A stretch of 25,427 nucleotides of DNA, taken from positions 1-25,427 of the IMG/VR virus record IMGVR_UViG_3300008050_002961; one strand, written 5' to 3'. Each line of letters begins with the position of its first letter. Positions within the stretch are counted from its first letter, which is position 1. The stretch is from a virus. Both the position numbers and the translations under genes were made by a program. Positions 15,984 through 22,968 of the stretch are shown here, piece by piece. The notes under the pieces are model-generated. The model saw only the letters and a list, made by a program, of their open reading frames with translations, ran no database searches and was not told where the DNA came from.

Positions 15984-16022
15984 AAAAAAAGTCCCCTCGC
16001 AGCATAAAAGCCGCAAGAGGAC
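15984..16022 (-). terminator. Rho-independent terminator
   Basis: On the minus strand a 13-pair stem (16022-16010 with 16003-15991, including several G-U pairs), loop TTTTAT, then seven T (15990-15984). It ends transcripts coming from the 20515-16043 block and separates them from the replication operon. Confidence 0.9.
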
Positions 16023-16042
16023 TATGAAATTGAATCTACTTC

Positions 16043-16234
16043 TTAGTCGAGAGGTTTGTCAGGCTGAACAATTGTCACTTCGATTCCCTCTCCAAGCTGT
16101 ATGGTGGCAATCTTCTTGCCGTCTTCCACTTTGAACTCAACCATGTCAATGATGGTTTTAACCCTTTCGACTTGTTCTTTTGTCACACCTAGATGTTCAA
16201 GTACTGTGTCAACAAGGCGACCTGTTATTGTCAT
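16043..16234 (-). CDS. Small protein of unknown function
   Basis: 63 residues from ATG 16234, which overlaps the previous stop as ATGA. The pattern is a helix (VDTVLEHLGVTKEQVERVKTI) followed by short strands, with an acidic end. It is soluble, with no membrane segment and no recognised family. A GTG five codons upstream (16249) is an alternative start. It is the last gene before the terminator at 15984-16022. Confidence 0.65.
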   Translation of the reverse strand: MTITGRLVDTVLEHLGVTKEQVERVKTIIDMVEFKVEDGKKIATIQLGEGIEVTIVQPDKPLD

Positions 16235-16707
16235 TGACTTGTACCCCACGAAATAGCGGTTAGGATCTTCACAAGTCGTTCACGGCGGTCACCATCTAAT
16301 GGTATATTTTCTTTACCGATAGCAGAAATCACTGCTTTATCGATAGCTTCACCTAGATCTGGGTAGATGCCCTTGATATCTTGACCAGCAAAGTTCATCG
16401 CACCAGCCATGATATTGAATTCACGGAACTGACCGGTGCTCTTTAAGAAGCCGGGGTCAGTCTCGATAACGCTTGCCATCTCAACGAAGAAGGGTCTGAG
16501 TACAGATGAATGCTCTTTGCTAATATCAATGTCTACAACGTTTTTAACCATCTTCTGGTATAAATCGGACGGTTCGTCTACGACAACTACGTCTGGCGTG
16601 TTTGGGGTAAAGTCTACGTTATCCTTTGCCCACTGAACTAATTGTTCCCCAAAGAGACCTGTAAGTACTAAAATGAAGGCGGCGATAAGTCTTGTTTTTT
16701 TGTTCAT
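16231..16707 (-). CDS. Single-span membrane-anchored protein, unknown
   Basis: 158 residues. Residues 6-20 (RLIAAFILVLTGLFG) follow a KK pair and form an N-terminal signal anchor. The rest is soluble, mostly helical, and would face the periplasm. No catalytic motif recognised. It lies between two other small membrane or helical genes in the probable lysis block, with 4-base overlaps on both sides. A spanin-like role is conceivable, but the protein lacks the lipobox and the small outer partner that would support it. Confidence 0.65.
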   Translation of the reverse strand: MNKKTRLIAAFILVLTGLFGEQLVQWAKDNVDFTPNTPDVVVVDEPSDLYQKMVKNVVDIDISKEHSSVLRPFFVEMASVIETDPGFLKSTGQFREFNIMAGAMNFAGQDIKGIYPDLGEAIDKAVISAIGKENIPLDGDRRERLVKILTAISWGTSQ

Positions 16708-17081
16708 AGTTCCACATTTCCTTGAACATCTTTACTGCTCGTGTCTGTAATACTGCCACGAAGGCCCCCAACGTCAGTATGCCCAGCCCCATCCTTGACA
16801 ACAAATAGTGGGAAGATCTTGTCCAACTCAGAGATAGCTTCCGTCAACCCGCGATTAACAAGTTGGTTTCTGAGATCCTCCCAGCGTGACACTACAGTGC
16901 ATAATGAATCTTCAGGGCATACCTCTGGATGGTCATTCTTTTCCGACGTAGGAACATCTTCTTTTTTCTCGTCCTTGACCCGCTTTAAGATTTTAGGCGA
17001 GATACCCTTAATCTGCCCCCAAAATGTGCTACCTCCAAGTAGTACTCCTAGACCAACTATGATCATCTGAAATGCCGTCAC
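16704..17081 (-). CDS. Small membrane-anchored protein, unknown
   Basis: 125 residues. Residues about 5-22 (QMIIVGLGVLLGGSTFWG) form one membrane span; a lysine-rich segment follows at once, so the long C-terminal part is probably cytoplasmic by the positive-inside rule. Two cysteines (VCPEDSLC) and a helix near residue 70 are the only other marks. GTG 17081 is chosen because AGGGGGA lies about 8 bases upstream; ATG 17066 is the alternative. No family recognised. Confidence 0.62.
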   Translation of the reverse strand: MTAFQMIIVGLGVLLGGSTFWGQIKGISPKILKRVKDEKKEDVPTSEKNDHPEVCPEDSLCTVVSRWEDLRNQLVNRGLTEAISELDKIFPLFVVKDGAGHTDVGGLRGSITDTSSKDVQGNVEL

Positions 17082-17093
17082 TACACTGTCCCC

Positions 17094-17444
17094 CTATAGG
17101 TTTTTCTTAAATGAGTGGTAAGAACTAATCGCTTCGGTTAGTTCTTTTTCGGAAAGTTTTTCTGAAACATTGAGTAACGCGTTGAAGGCGGCTTTTCTTT
17201 CTCTGAAAGGTAATCTTTTAGCAATAACTCTTTTCATGACAAATCTAGCTATGAATCCCGGACGCTCGATAGAACTCTTGATGGATTCCTCGTTGCTCCC
17301 ACATCGATATAGAAGTCTTATTAACGTAAATATGATCTTGAATATTGTGATCAGTATCATAGGATCTACGCCAAAGTTTTTATCCTCTGACTTAGCGTAA
17401 ACTAACACACGTGCTGCCAATTCTGTCAGCTTGTCGTCATTCAT
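17094..17444 (-). CDS. Small helical protein, unknown
   Basis: 116 residues. One hydrophobic segment (residues about 29-46, ILITIFKIIFTLIRLLY) carries basic residues and could be a membrane-associated amphipathic helix or a span. The C-terminal half is strongly basic then helical. Not recognised. ATG 17444 overlaps the end of the thioredoxin gene by 8 bases and has AAGG about 9 bases upstream. Confidence 0.6.
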   Translation of the reverse strand: MNDDKLTELAARVLVYAKSEDKNFGVDPMILITIFKIIFTLIRLLYRCGSNEESIKSSIERPGFIARFVMKRVIAKRLPFRERKAAFNALLNVSEKLSEKELTEAISSYHSFKKNL

Positions 17445-18093
17445 CAATTTCAGCCTTTAAAATGGAAAGTACTTCTTGGTGCGTCTGAAAACCCTCAACT
17501 CTTTTCACTGGGCTATTCAAATCGTCTCTCGCCACGACCAACATGGTTGGGTAGGCACCAATCTTATAGTACTTGAAGAATTTCGAATAGTCCTTTTCTT
17601 CGTCGTCTTCATCCATTATATAAAGTGTTATCCGATTGTCAAGCAAAAACTTCTCTAATTCTGGATTTGCCCATGTTTTTTTCTGCATATCTATACACGG
17701 ATGGCACCAACTGGCACCCATATGGTAAACCATAATGTTATTTCGGTCAGCCTCGTCTAGTAGGGCAACTCCTCCGAACCGTCCGTTTGTTTGGGCGTTT
17801 TGACCCTTGACGCAGTTGCAATTTGACTTCTTGCAACCGCACTGGCACTTTTTTGCGATGGGTTCCGGGGCTTTATTCTTACAAGCTGGACAACCGGGGC
17901 ACTCCGTCTTGTGACCGTCACCATGAGTGATCCATCCAGTTCCATCACAAAGGTCGTTTACTGGGGCTTCTGGAGAATCTCCTGAGGTCATAATAGCTTT
18001 AGCTAAGTTTACTACCACGTATGGTCTATAAGCCCATGATCCTGATGAGGATGAAGTAAATACTAATAATGTAGCAAAAAGTAAGTTTTTCAT
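17437..18093 (-). CDS. Exported thioredoxin-like protein with Cys-rich linker
   Basis: 218 residues. A Sec-type signal peptide occupies about residues 1-21. Residues 49-94 hold nine cysteines: a CDGTGW start and CPGCPAC recall DnaJ-type CxxCxGxG zinc modules, and KKCQCGCKK follows. The C-terminal domain is a thioredoxin fold with active site WCHPC (Cys130, Cys133) and a YPTM cis-proline loop. It should act on disulphides in the periplasm, as a thioredoxin or disulphide reductase or isomerase. The Cys-rich linker is unusual for phage thioredoxins, which are normally cytoplasmic and short. It follows the papain-like gene by 8 bases, so one substrate could be that cysteine peptidase; this is inference. 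Confidence 0.82.
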   Translation of the reverse strand: MKNLLFATLLVFTSSSSGSWAYRPYVVVNLAKAIMTSGDSPEAPVNDLCDGTGWITHGDGHKTECPGCPACKNKAPEPIAKKCQCGCKKSNCNCVKGQNAQTNGRFGGVALLDEADRNNIMVYHMGASWCHPCIDMQKKTWANPELEKFLLDNRITLYIMDEDDEEKDYSKFFKYYKIGAYPTMLVVARDDLNSPVKRVEGFQTHQEVLSILKAEIDE

Positions 18094-18101
18094 TTTATAC
18101 C

Positions 18102-19028
18102 CTACAAATATGTTGAAGTACCGTAGTCTAGTAAATCCCTGGCAGGGAAATCGTCTACGTTACTAAAGACCCAAGACCCCTGACTAGCCAGCATTCCTCT
18201 TGCGTCCTTTTCGCGAATCCAGAAGCTACCATCAGGCTGTCCATGCACCTTAGGACCGGAATTCCATCTACCCCAACTGTTTTGTACAAGGAATAGTGTT
18301 TCATTGAACCTGTCGTTCGTGTCATCACAAGCAATCCACGCCATAGCGTGTGACCAGCCACTAGATCTCTTTGCTATGCCCTTGGCGTCTCTCCTAGAAG
18401 AAAAACCGTAACCAGAGCATACAGAGAGGGCATACCCGTTAGAGAGGGCGTCTCGTGCCTCCTGAACGGTCGTAACCATACTGATCGTCTTGACTTGGTG
18501 CTTCTTTGCCTCAGTCGTATAGATAGACGCTGGGATGCGTTTTCTTGCACCTAGACTGGAATTGTAGGTTGATAGGTCTACTTTACCGTAGTTCTTACGG
18601 AGTAGAATACCTCCCTTACTGTTCACGTATCTGGCCGCACCGGAACAGGTCATCCCCTGGCCGCTATGACTTCGTGATTGATAGATACCCTCTGTAGCAC
18701 CTCGTGCCTCAAAAGACTCTGATTCTCCCTTTACGTGGATTTCAACAGCACGACTGATATCCAAAGCGTTTCGTGTAGCGTGGCTAACACAGTCGCCGGT
18801 CGTTTGTTTTTCGGCGGGTCCAAAACCCGGATCAAATTTGAGTAATGACTTAAAGGGAAGGGAGAGTTTCCCCTCCCCCGAGCCACACAACCCGAAAGCT
18901 GCTGGACCAAATAAGGGAGTCTTTAACTTACCAAGTAGCTCTGCAGTCTCTTTAGGGTCACATATGCTCCCCTCAAAACCATCACGATAAGCGTTTAAGA
19001 GAGAACGTGGTGTATCAAACTCCCTCAT
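18102..19028 (-). CDS. Papain-like (C1-type) cysteine peptidase
   Basis: 308 residues. The catalytic set is in papain order: Gln75 and Cys80 in QTTGDCVSHA, His227 in GWSHAMAW, and Asn250 in VQNSWGRWN, the hallmark NSWG motif. There is no signal peptide, and the N-terminal 70 residues look like a short prodomain or virion-binding arm. It could process virion proteins, attack a proteinaceous host envelope or act in lysis once the membrane is opened; the sequence does not decide. The gene lies 2 bases from the holin candidate and 8 bases from the exported thioredoxin. Confidence 0.85.
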   Translation of the reverse strand: MREFDTPRSLLNAYRDGFEGSICDPKETAELLGKLKTPLFGPAAFGLCGSGEGKLSLPFKSLLKFDPGFGPAEKQTTGDCVSHATRNALDISRAVEIHVKGESESFEARGATEGIYQSRSHSGQGMTCSGAARYVNSKGGILLRKNYGKVDLSTYNSSLGARKRIPASIYTTEAKKHQVKTISMVTTVQEARDALSNGYALSVCSGYGFSSRRDAKGIAKRSSGWSHAMAWIACDDTNDRFNETLFLVQNSWGRWNSGPKVHGQPDGSFWIREKDARGMLASQGSWVFSNVDDFPARDLLDYGTSTYL

Positions 19029-19030
19029 AA

Positions 19031-19246
19031 CTACTCCTTGTCGTCAGTGTTATTTTTCATCCACTTAATAACAGTGTCAAGAGCTAGAGCAATGACAGGT
19101 ACTACAAGAGCACCCATATTGCCCAAGTCTAGTTCGCCAAGGTTTTGCATTACGTAAGTTACAGCGGCAGCACCGCCAACAAGTAGTGCGTTTTTACCCA
19201 AATTACTTAGGTCGGAAATATCAAGTTTGAACTTTTTAGATCCCAT
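19031..19246 (-). CDS. Holin candidate
   Basis: 71 residues. A basic N-terminus (KKFKLD) is followed by two hydrophobic segments (about 20-36 and 43-62) separated by a short acidic turn, and a charged hydrophilic tail (KWMKNNTDDKE). This is the layout of class II holins. Holins open the inner membrane at the time of lysis. Size, topology and place beside a peptidase support the call, but holins have no shared sequence and other small membrane proteins look alike. AGGAG lies 7 bases before ATG 19246. Confidence 0.55.
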   Translation of the reverse strand: MGSKKFKLDISDLSNLGKNALLVGGAAAVTYVMQNLGELDLGNMGALVVPVIALALDTVIKWMKNNTDDKE

Positions 19247-19249
19247 TTG

Positions 19250-19828
19250 TTACTCCTGTATCTTGATGTGAATTAGAAATCCTTCATGTTGACCATCATC
19301 TAATCGATAAGGGTGTCCAATGAAGCGAAGTTTCCTTTTATCTACAGATACGGTTTCGATATCAATTCTTCTGCTCATCATTAAGCAGGAACTAAGTTCG
19401 TCTAAGAAATTCCCTCTTTCTTCGTCGTCTACAACCGTAACCCAGTCTAATCCACCGCTAATGTCGCCCTGACCAACAGTCTGTTGGTAGAAATTTTCAT
19501 TAGCCCAGATTAGATTTCCTTCCCTGTCAGTCTCAAAGAGACATCTATCCTGATAATGCAACGCTATCTTCGAACGTTGATCAATAACTGTTTGGCGTAC
19601 TTCCATGCGATCACAGGTGTTAGAAAGTTTCAATACCATATCTTTAATAGAACCACCTCCGTTGTAACTGACTTCGGATTTGATTTCTAAGATACTATTC
19701 TTGATTTCTTTCTGGTCTTTAAACCAAACACGAGTAACTTTGAAGAAACGCCACAGAAAAATGATAGCAGAGCCAATCGCACCCACCAGAGATGCGATGG
19801 CTACAATTTCGTCTATGGTGATGTTCAT
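19250..19828 (-). CDS. Membrane-anchored PAS-domain protein
   Basis: 192 residues. Residues about 8-28 form one membrane span (IASLVGAIGSAIIFLWRFF). A coiled linker follows (about 36-85) with a NGGGSIKDMVLKLSN segment, a pattern I associate with phage membrane proteins. Residues about 88-192 are a PAS fold: LFETDREGNLIWANENFYQQ, then LDWVTVVDDEERGNFLDEL and a final strand pair ending FLIHIKIQE. No kinase, cyclase or other output domain is attached. PAS domains sense small ligands, redox state or light and often dimerise. The gene lies 3 bases before the holin candidate; AGGAG precedes ATG 19828. Confidence 0.75.
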   Translation of the reverse strand: MNITIDEIVAIASLVGAIGSAIIFLWRFFKVTRVWFKDQKEIKNSILEIKSEVSYNGGGSIKDMVLKLSNTCDRMEVRQTVIDQRSKIALHYQDRCLFETDREGNLIWANENFYQQTVGQGDISGGLDWVTVVDDEERGNFLDELSSCLMMSRRIDIETVSVDKRKLRFIGHPYRLDDGQHEGFLIHIKIQE

Positions 19829-19852
19829 AATGACTCCTACGAACGAGCCATC

Positions 19853-20515
19853 TTAGGATTCGTAAGAGTCTTGTGCCTTGTAGTCGTCACTCTGAGGATT
19901 TTTGCCACCAAACATATACGTCAACTCACCCGGAATAGCACGGGTTGTGTTTGCGGCAGCGTCGGCAGAAGCCTCATTTCCAGCACCGCTTGGGCGGACA
20001 AAGTCAGAAGCAACACCGGTATTACCGCTCTTAGTTACAAACGAGTTGTAACCAGACGCTGGTGCAGCTAAAACGTCTATATCTACAGTGCCATACAGGT
20101 GTGTACCTGAAGCCTGCATAGTAGATCCTCTGGAAGGATCAGCACCGTGTACATCAGCAGCACCACCAATCAGCAGTGTGTTAGCTACACCACCCAAGGT
20201 AGTTGTTACATTACCACCTTGAACAACCCACTCAGTGGCACCAGCCTGATAACCAAGCTGAGTAGTACCTTCTGTTATAGCACCGGGAACAGCACCAGAA
20301 ATACCAACTTTGTCAGTATATTGAGATCCTGTACCATCTTGTGCAATTACCTTAGAACCATAGCTTTGACCTACGTCGTCAGCTAGTACGGAAAGAACAA
20401 GGTTGTTGTTAACAGGACTGTCTGAGGCGGGAGTTCCGCCGTGTACAACAGTTCCACCATCACGATTTTCAACGGCTGGCTGGTCGCCAGCACCACTTGG
20501 AGCTACAGTAGCCAC
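19853..20515 (-). CDS. Gly/Ala/Ser/Thr-rich protein, possible virion protein
   Basis: 220 residues, very rich in Gly, Ala, Ser and Thr with few charges and no cysteine. It has short strand-like stretches (NLVLSVLADDVG, NTLLIGGAADVHG, GTVDIDVLAAP), consistent with a beta-rich capsid decoration, head-tail or fibre protein. No family recognised. GTG 20515 has AGGAG 8 bases upstream, a strong site suggesting high expression. Stop at 19853 is followed by 24 bases before the PAS gene. It follows the sigma-like gene with its own candidate -10 element, which fits a late gene. Confidence 0.6.
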   Translation of the reverse strand: MATVAPSGAGDQPAVENRDGGTVVHGGTPASDSPVNNNLVLSVLADDVGQSYGSKVIAQDGTGSQYTDKVGISGAVPGAITEGTTQLGYQAGATEWVVQGGNVTTTLGGVANTLLIGGAADVHGADPSRGSTMQASGTHLYGTVDIDVLAAPASGYNSFVTKSGNTGVASDFVRPSGAGNEASADAAANTTRAIPGELTYMFGGKNPQSDDYKAQDSYES

Positions 20516-20589
20516 ATTAAATCTCCTGTAAGTAAAAATGAAAAGTTTTAGATTTGTCCGTGTCCGACTGTAATTCCAATTCCTGTGAT

Positions 20590-20595
20590 ATTATA
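20590..20595 (-). promoter_or_regulatory. TATAAT -10 element without a clear -35
   Basis: Minus strand TATAAT (20595-20590) within GTGTATAATATC, overlapping the stop of the sigma-like gene and 75 bases before the GTG at 20515. No TTGACA-like box stands 15-19 bases upstream. It may be a late promoter using the phage sigma factor, or chance. Confidence 0.35.
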
Positions 20596-21064
20596 CACTT
20601 TTTAAAAGCGAAACTTTCAGTTTTTCCAGATTTTTCTGAAGTCTAACACGAATAGTCTCGCCACAAACTTGCCTATCTTCCGCCAATTCCTTGATCGTCA
20701 TGTTGTTATAGAACCTATCCATTATAAGTGACGGATCTTCACATGTTGCCGAAATGGTGTCCAACATGTCAATTTGAGCGACCGGATCGTGCTTATCTTC
20801 AATGTTTTCATGAAGAACAGCGGCTTTTTTGGATTTATTGAACTTTCTTTGGCTGAGACACTCGTACACCACACCCGTATGTAGGTAGGAAGTGAATTTG
20901 GTCCCATTACGCTTATTGTACCGTTCTGACGCCCTCCACAGTGCGTTTAAAATACAACTTTGGATCTCATCCTGTGACAAAACCGTAGCAAAAGATGACG
21001 CCGCACTGTATGCGATGTTCATTACGTCTTCGTCATTCAGGTACTTCTGGATTTTCTTGTTCAT
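20591..21064 (-). CDS. Phage sigma70-family factor
   Basis: 157 residues from ATG 21064, chosen for the AAGGA site 8 bases upstream; the frame is open to 21145 inside the previous gene. Residues about 25-90 follow sigma region 2: SQDEIQSCILNALWRASERY, then GTKFTSYLHTGVVYECLSQ, compared with the DLxQxAxxGLxxAxxRYD and FxTYAxxxIRG pattern. Region 4 near the C-terminus has MTIKELAEDRQVCGETIRVR, a helix-turn-helix that binds -35 DNA. Region 1 and a long region 3 are absent, as in small phage or group 3-4 sigma factors. It probably redirects host RNA polymerase to late phage promoters; the adjacent late-type block at 20515-16043 is the obvious target. Confidence 0.8.
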   Translation of the reverse strand: MNKKIQKYLNDEDVMNIAYSAASSFATVLSQDEIQSCILNALWRASERYNKRNGTKFTSYLHTGVVYECLSQRKFNKSKKAAVLHENIEDKHDPVAQIDMLDTISATCEDPSLIMDRFYNNMTIKELAEDRQVCGETIRVRLQKNLEKLKVSLLKSV

Positions 21065-21476
21065 GTGTTTTTCCTTTACTTGTAATAGTTTGTTCAATCT
21101 CTGCTCTGACTTCGCCGAAGTCGAACATTCTTCCAATCCCAACAAAAAACCTATATCTACTACAGATTTTTAAAACTTCCACGCCGCTAGTTTCGCTCAG
21201 TGTGTCCCTTATCTCCTCCGTTATGCTGAAGTTGGTGTGTCCCATCCAGCAGTTAAAATTTGATGCTATAGAGATATTCTCCATTAGCCGCTCGTTAATA
21301 GGAATGAGCAGTTGGTCCTCTTTCCTATCTTGTTCATCCTGATAAGGCACGCCTTCTTCTTCAGAGTCTTCTACCGCTCCCTCTTGTCTGTGTAACATGT
21401 CTAACAGTGGAGACTCAAGCTGACTTTGTAGTAAATCTTCGTATTTTTGCCAACCCACTTTGTTATTTGTTTTCAT
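21033..21476 (-). CDS. Unknown protein upstream of sigma factor
   Basis: 147 residues. The N-terminal 55 are acidic and probably disordered; the C-terminal half (SNFNCWMGHTNFSITEEI, then VEVLKICSRYRFFVGIGRMF) looks like a compact folded domain. No family recognised. AAGGG precedes ATG 21476. The 3' end overlaps the sigma gene start by 32 bases, so translation is probably coupled; a role as partner or anti-sigma is possible but unsupported beyond position. Confidence 0.68.
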   Translation of the reverse strand: MKTNNKVGWQKYEDLLQSQLESPLLDMLHRQEGAVEDSEEEGVPYQDEQDRKEDQLLIPINERLMENISIASNFNCWMGHTNFSITEEIRDTLSETSGVEVLKICSRYRFFVGIGRMFDFGEVRAEIEQTITSKGKTHEQENPEVPE

Positions 21477-21486
21477 GGTAGTGCCC

Positions 21487-21975
21487 TTAAAAAAGGTCTG
21501 TAGGTTTAATTACTGGAGTATCTCCAGATTTCCTTTTTGTTAAGCCTTCCTCTTCTCCCTGTATGTATTGACCGCCATCCTCAAGGATAGTCGATTTAAG
21601 TATGACTGATTTGACAAATGTACTGAATTCATCCAATTTTGAGTCTCTTTCGAAATTCGTTTGCAGGATCTGCATAGACTGTACCTGAAAAGCCGTCGTT
21701 GGAATAGAGGCGATTAGTAGGGCGAACTTCTCCATAGTTTCTGGAGAGTAGTCATCCATCCCGACGTCTATGACTATCTCACCATCCTCATCCACGCTGT
21801 AGCAGACGCACGCAGGACGACCCTTATTCCCAAAGGACTCCTTCGACGATTTTGTCTGCGGTGTTTCTCCAAGTGAATTCGCTGGCGGTGGAGATCCCGG
21901 CTTCTGAGATTTCCCCCTTGTAATTAGCTGCAAAGGCCAGCATAGCGTCCGAAAGATCTCGTATAGTATTTTCAT
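21487..21975 (-). CDS. Unknown protein with unresolved start
   Basis: Up to 162 residues. The part from about residue 52 (GRPACVCYSVDEDGEI, then VIDVGMDDYSPETMEKFALL) looks like a genuine conserved domain. The frame upstream of it overlaps the GT4 gene by about 150 bases and looks less protein-like. Starts in this frame are ATG 21975, TTG 22002 and GTG 21795. The GTG would cut into the apparent domain. An AAGGAG sits near 21840, yet no ATG, GTG or TTG follows it at the right distance. I give ATG 21975 as the least bad choice. Function unknown. Confidence 0.55.
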   Translation of the reverse strand: MKILYEIFRTLCWPLQLITRGKSQKPGSPPPANSLGETPQTKSSKESFGNKGRPACVCYSVDEDGEIVIDVGMDDYSPETMEKFALLIASIPTTAFQVQSMQILQTNFERDSKLDEFSTFVKSVILKSTILEDGGQYIQGEEEGLTKRKSGDTPVIKPTDLF

Positions 21976-22903
21976 CAATTTTTGCCCATTTTCCTTGTCC
22001 AAAGAACCACTTGTTGTCGTAAGCCGGTTCGGTGTTCTCGATGTTTATAGCTGTACAGTTATCAGCATTGCAAAACTCTGTATGAGCAGAATAGTCGGTG
22101 GCAATTACGTGTCTACCTACTGACATCATCTCCAGTAGCTCCAGATTCCAACCTTCTCCACGAGAAGGAAAGACTCCACAGTCCGCTTCCGCCATCATAT
22201 TATACACACCTCCCTGTGTCTCAGCCCTCGGAATAAGTTTTACTCCGGGGTGAGAGTACAGAGATTCCCACCTCTCATCCTCCCCAGTAGTGTTGAATGG
22301 GTTGTGGCACATCATTCTTAGCTCGATATTGGGATTCTGCTCGTAGGCCAACCTGAAGGCTCGAATCAGGATATCGTGCCCTTTACGCACCTCCCATTTC
22401 CCACAGTTAAAGAAAACCGTCTTATTTTTAGGGTGTTGCTGAGTCATTGACGGGTTAGTGGGTAAAAAGATAGATGTGTCTACACCCAGAGGTACTACGT
22501 GAATGTTATTACCCAGTCCATGATACTGAATAACACCCTTGGCCCACTCTGAGCATACCATCAGTTCATCGCAGGACCGCATTTGATGTAATTCCTGCTT
22601 CGTGAAGGTGTCTAGCTCGAAGATAGGGAACCCTATGTGTTTTCCGCGACCAACGTGTTGGGCTAGGTCAAACTGGTGCCACAGACGCACTGAGGCGGCT
22701 TCTGGGTTGTACCCGTTTTTGGCTAGGTCAAGAGATCTCTGTACTATCGTATGGTCTTCTTGACAGGAAACGCTAATGCTCTCAGGGCCAGAGATAGGAT
22801 ACAGGGATACTTCAACACCACGATTCCAAAGTGCCTTGAGGATATTGAGACAAGTAATCCCATATCCCAATTGATTAATCGGTCCCGTTAAATTTAATTG
22901 CAT
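21824..22903 (-). CDS. Family 4 (GT-B) glycosyltransferase
   Basis: 359 residues. It begins with the GT-B strand and glycine loop NLTGPINQLGYGI, has HVVPLGVDTSIF in the linker, the second Rossmann start FFNCGKWEVRKGHD and the donor-site helix SRGEGWNLELLEMMSVG, where the acidic residues hold the nucleotide ribose. It should transfer a sugar with retention from a nucleotide-sugar donor. It stands alone, far from the 1074-4400 glycan cluster, behind its own promoter at 22930-22959. GAGGA lies about 9 bases before ATG 22903. Acceptor unknown; virion or host surface are both possible. Confidence 0.88.
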   Translation of the reverse strand: MQLNLTGPINQLGYGITCLNILKALWNRGVEVSLYPISGPESISVSCQEDHTIVQRSLDLAKNGYNPEAASVRLWHQFDLAQHVGRGKHIGFPIFELDTFTKQELHQMRSCDELMVCSEWAKGVIQYHGLGNNIHVVPLGVDTSIFLPTNPSMTQQHPKNKTVFFNCGKWEVRKGHDILIRAFRLAYEQNPNIELRMMCHNPFNTTGEDERWESLYSHPGVKLIPRAETQGGVYNMMAEADCGVFPSRGEGWNLELLEMMSVGRHVIATDYSAHTEFCNADNCTAINIENTEPAYDNKWFFGQGKWAKIDENTIRDLSDAMLAFAANYKGEISEAGISTASEFTWRNTADKIVEGVLWE

Positions 22904-22929
22904 TTAGATACGTCCTCACAGAGTAGTAT

Positions 22930-22959
22930 AAAATAATCCTGATCATATGTCTGTGTCAA
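22930..22959 (-). promoter_or_regulatory. Probable sigma70 promoter for the GT4 gene
   Basis: Minus strand TTGACA (22959-22954), 18-base spacer, TATTTT (22935-22930). The -35 is perfect and the -10 is weaker. It lies in the 65-base gap before ATG 22903. Confidence 0.5.
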
Positions 22960-22968
22960 TCACAATTT

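Noticed and set aside
16231-17081. Spanin pair from overlapping membrane-protein genes
   Set aside because: No lipobox protein and no embedded second frame with a signal; overlap is only four bases.
20995-21342. 115-residue plus-strand ORF
   Set aside because: Antisense shadow of the sigma-factor and upstream genes; Ser/Leu-rich composition typical of a shadow frame.
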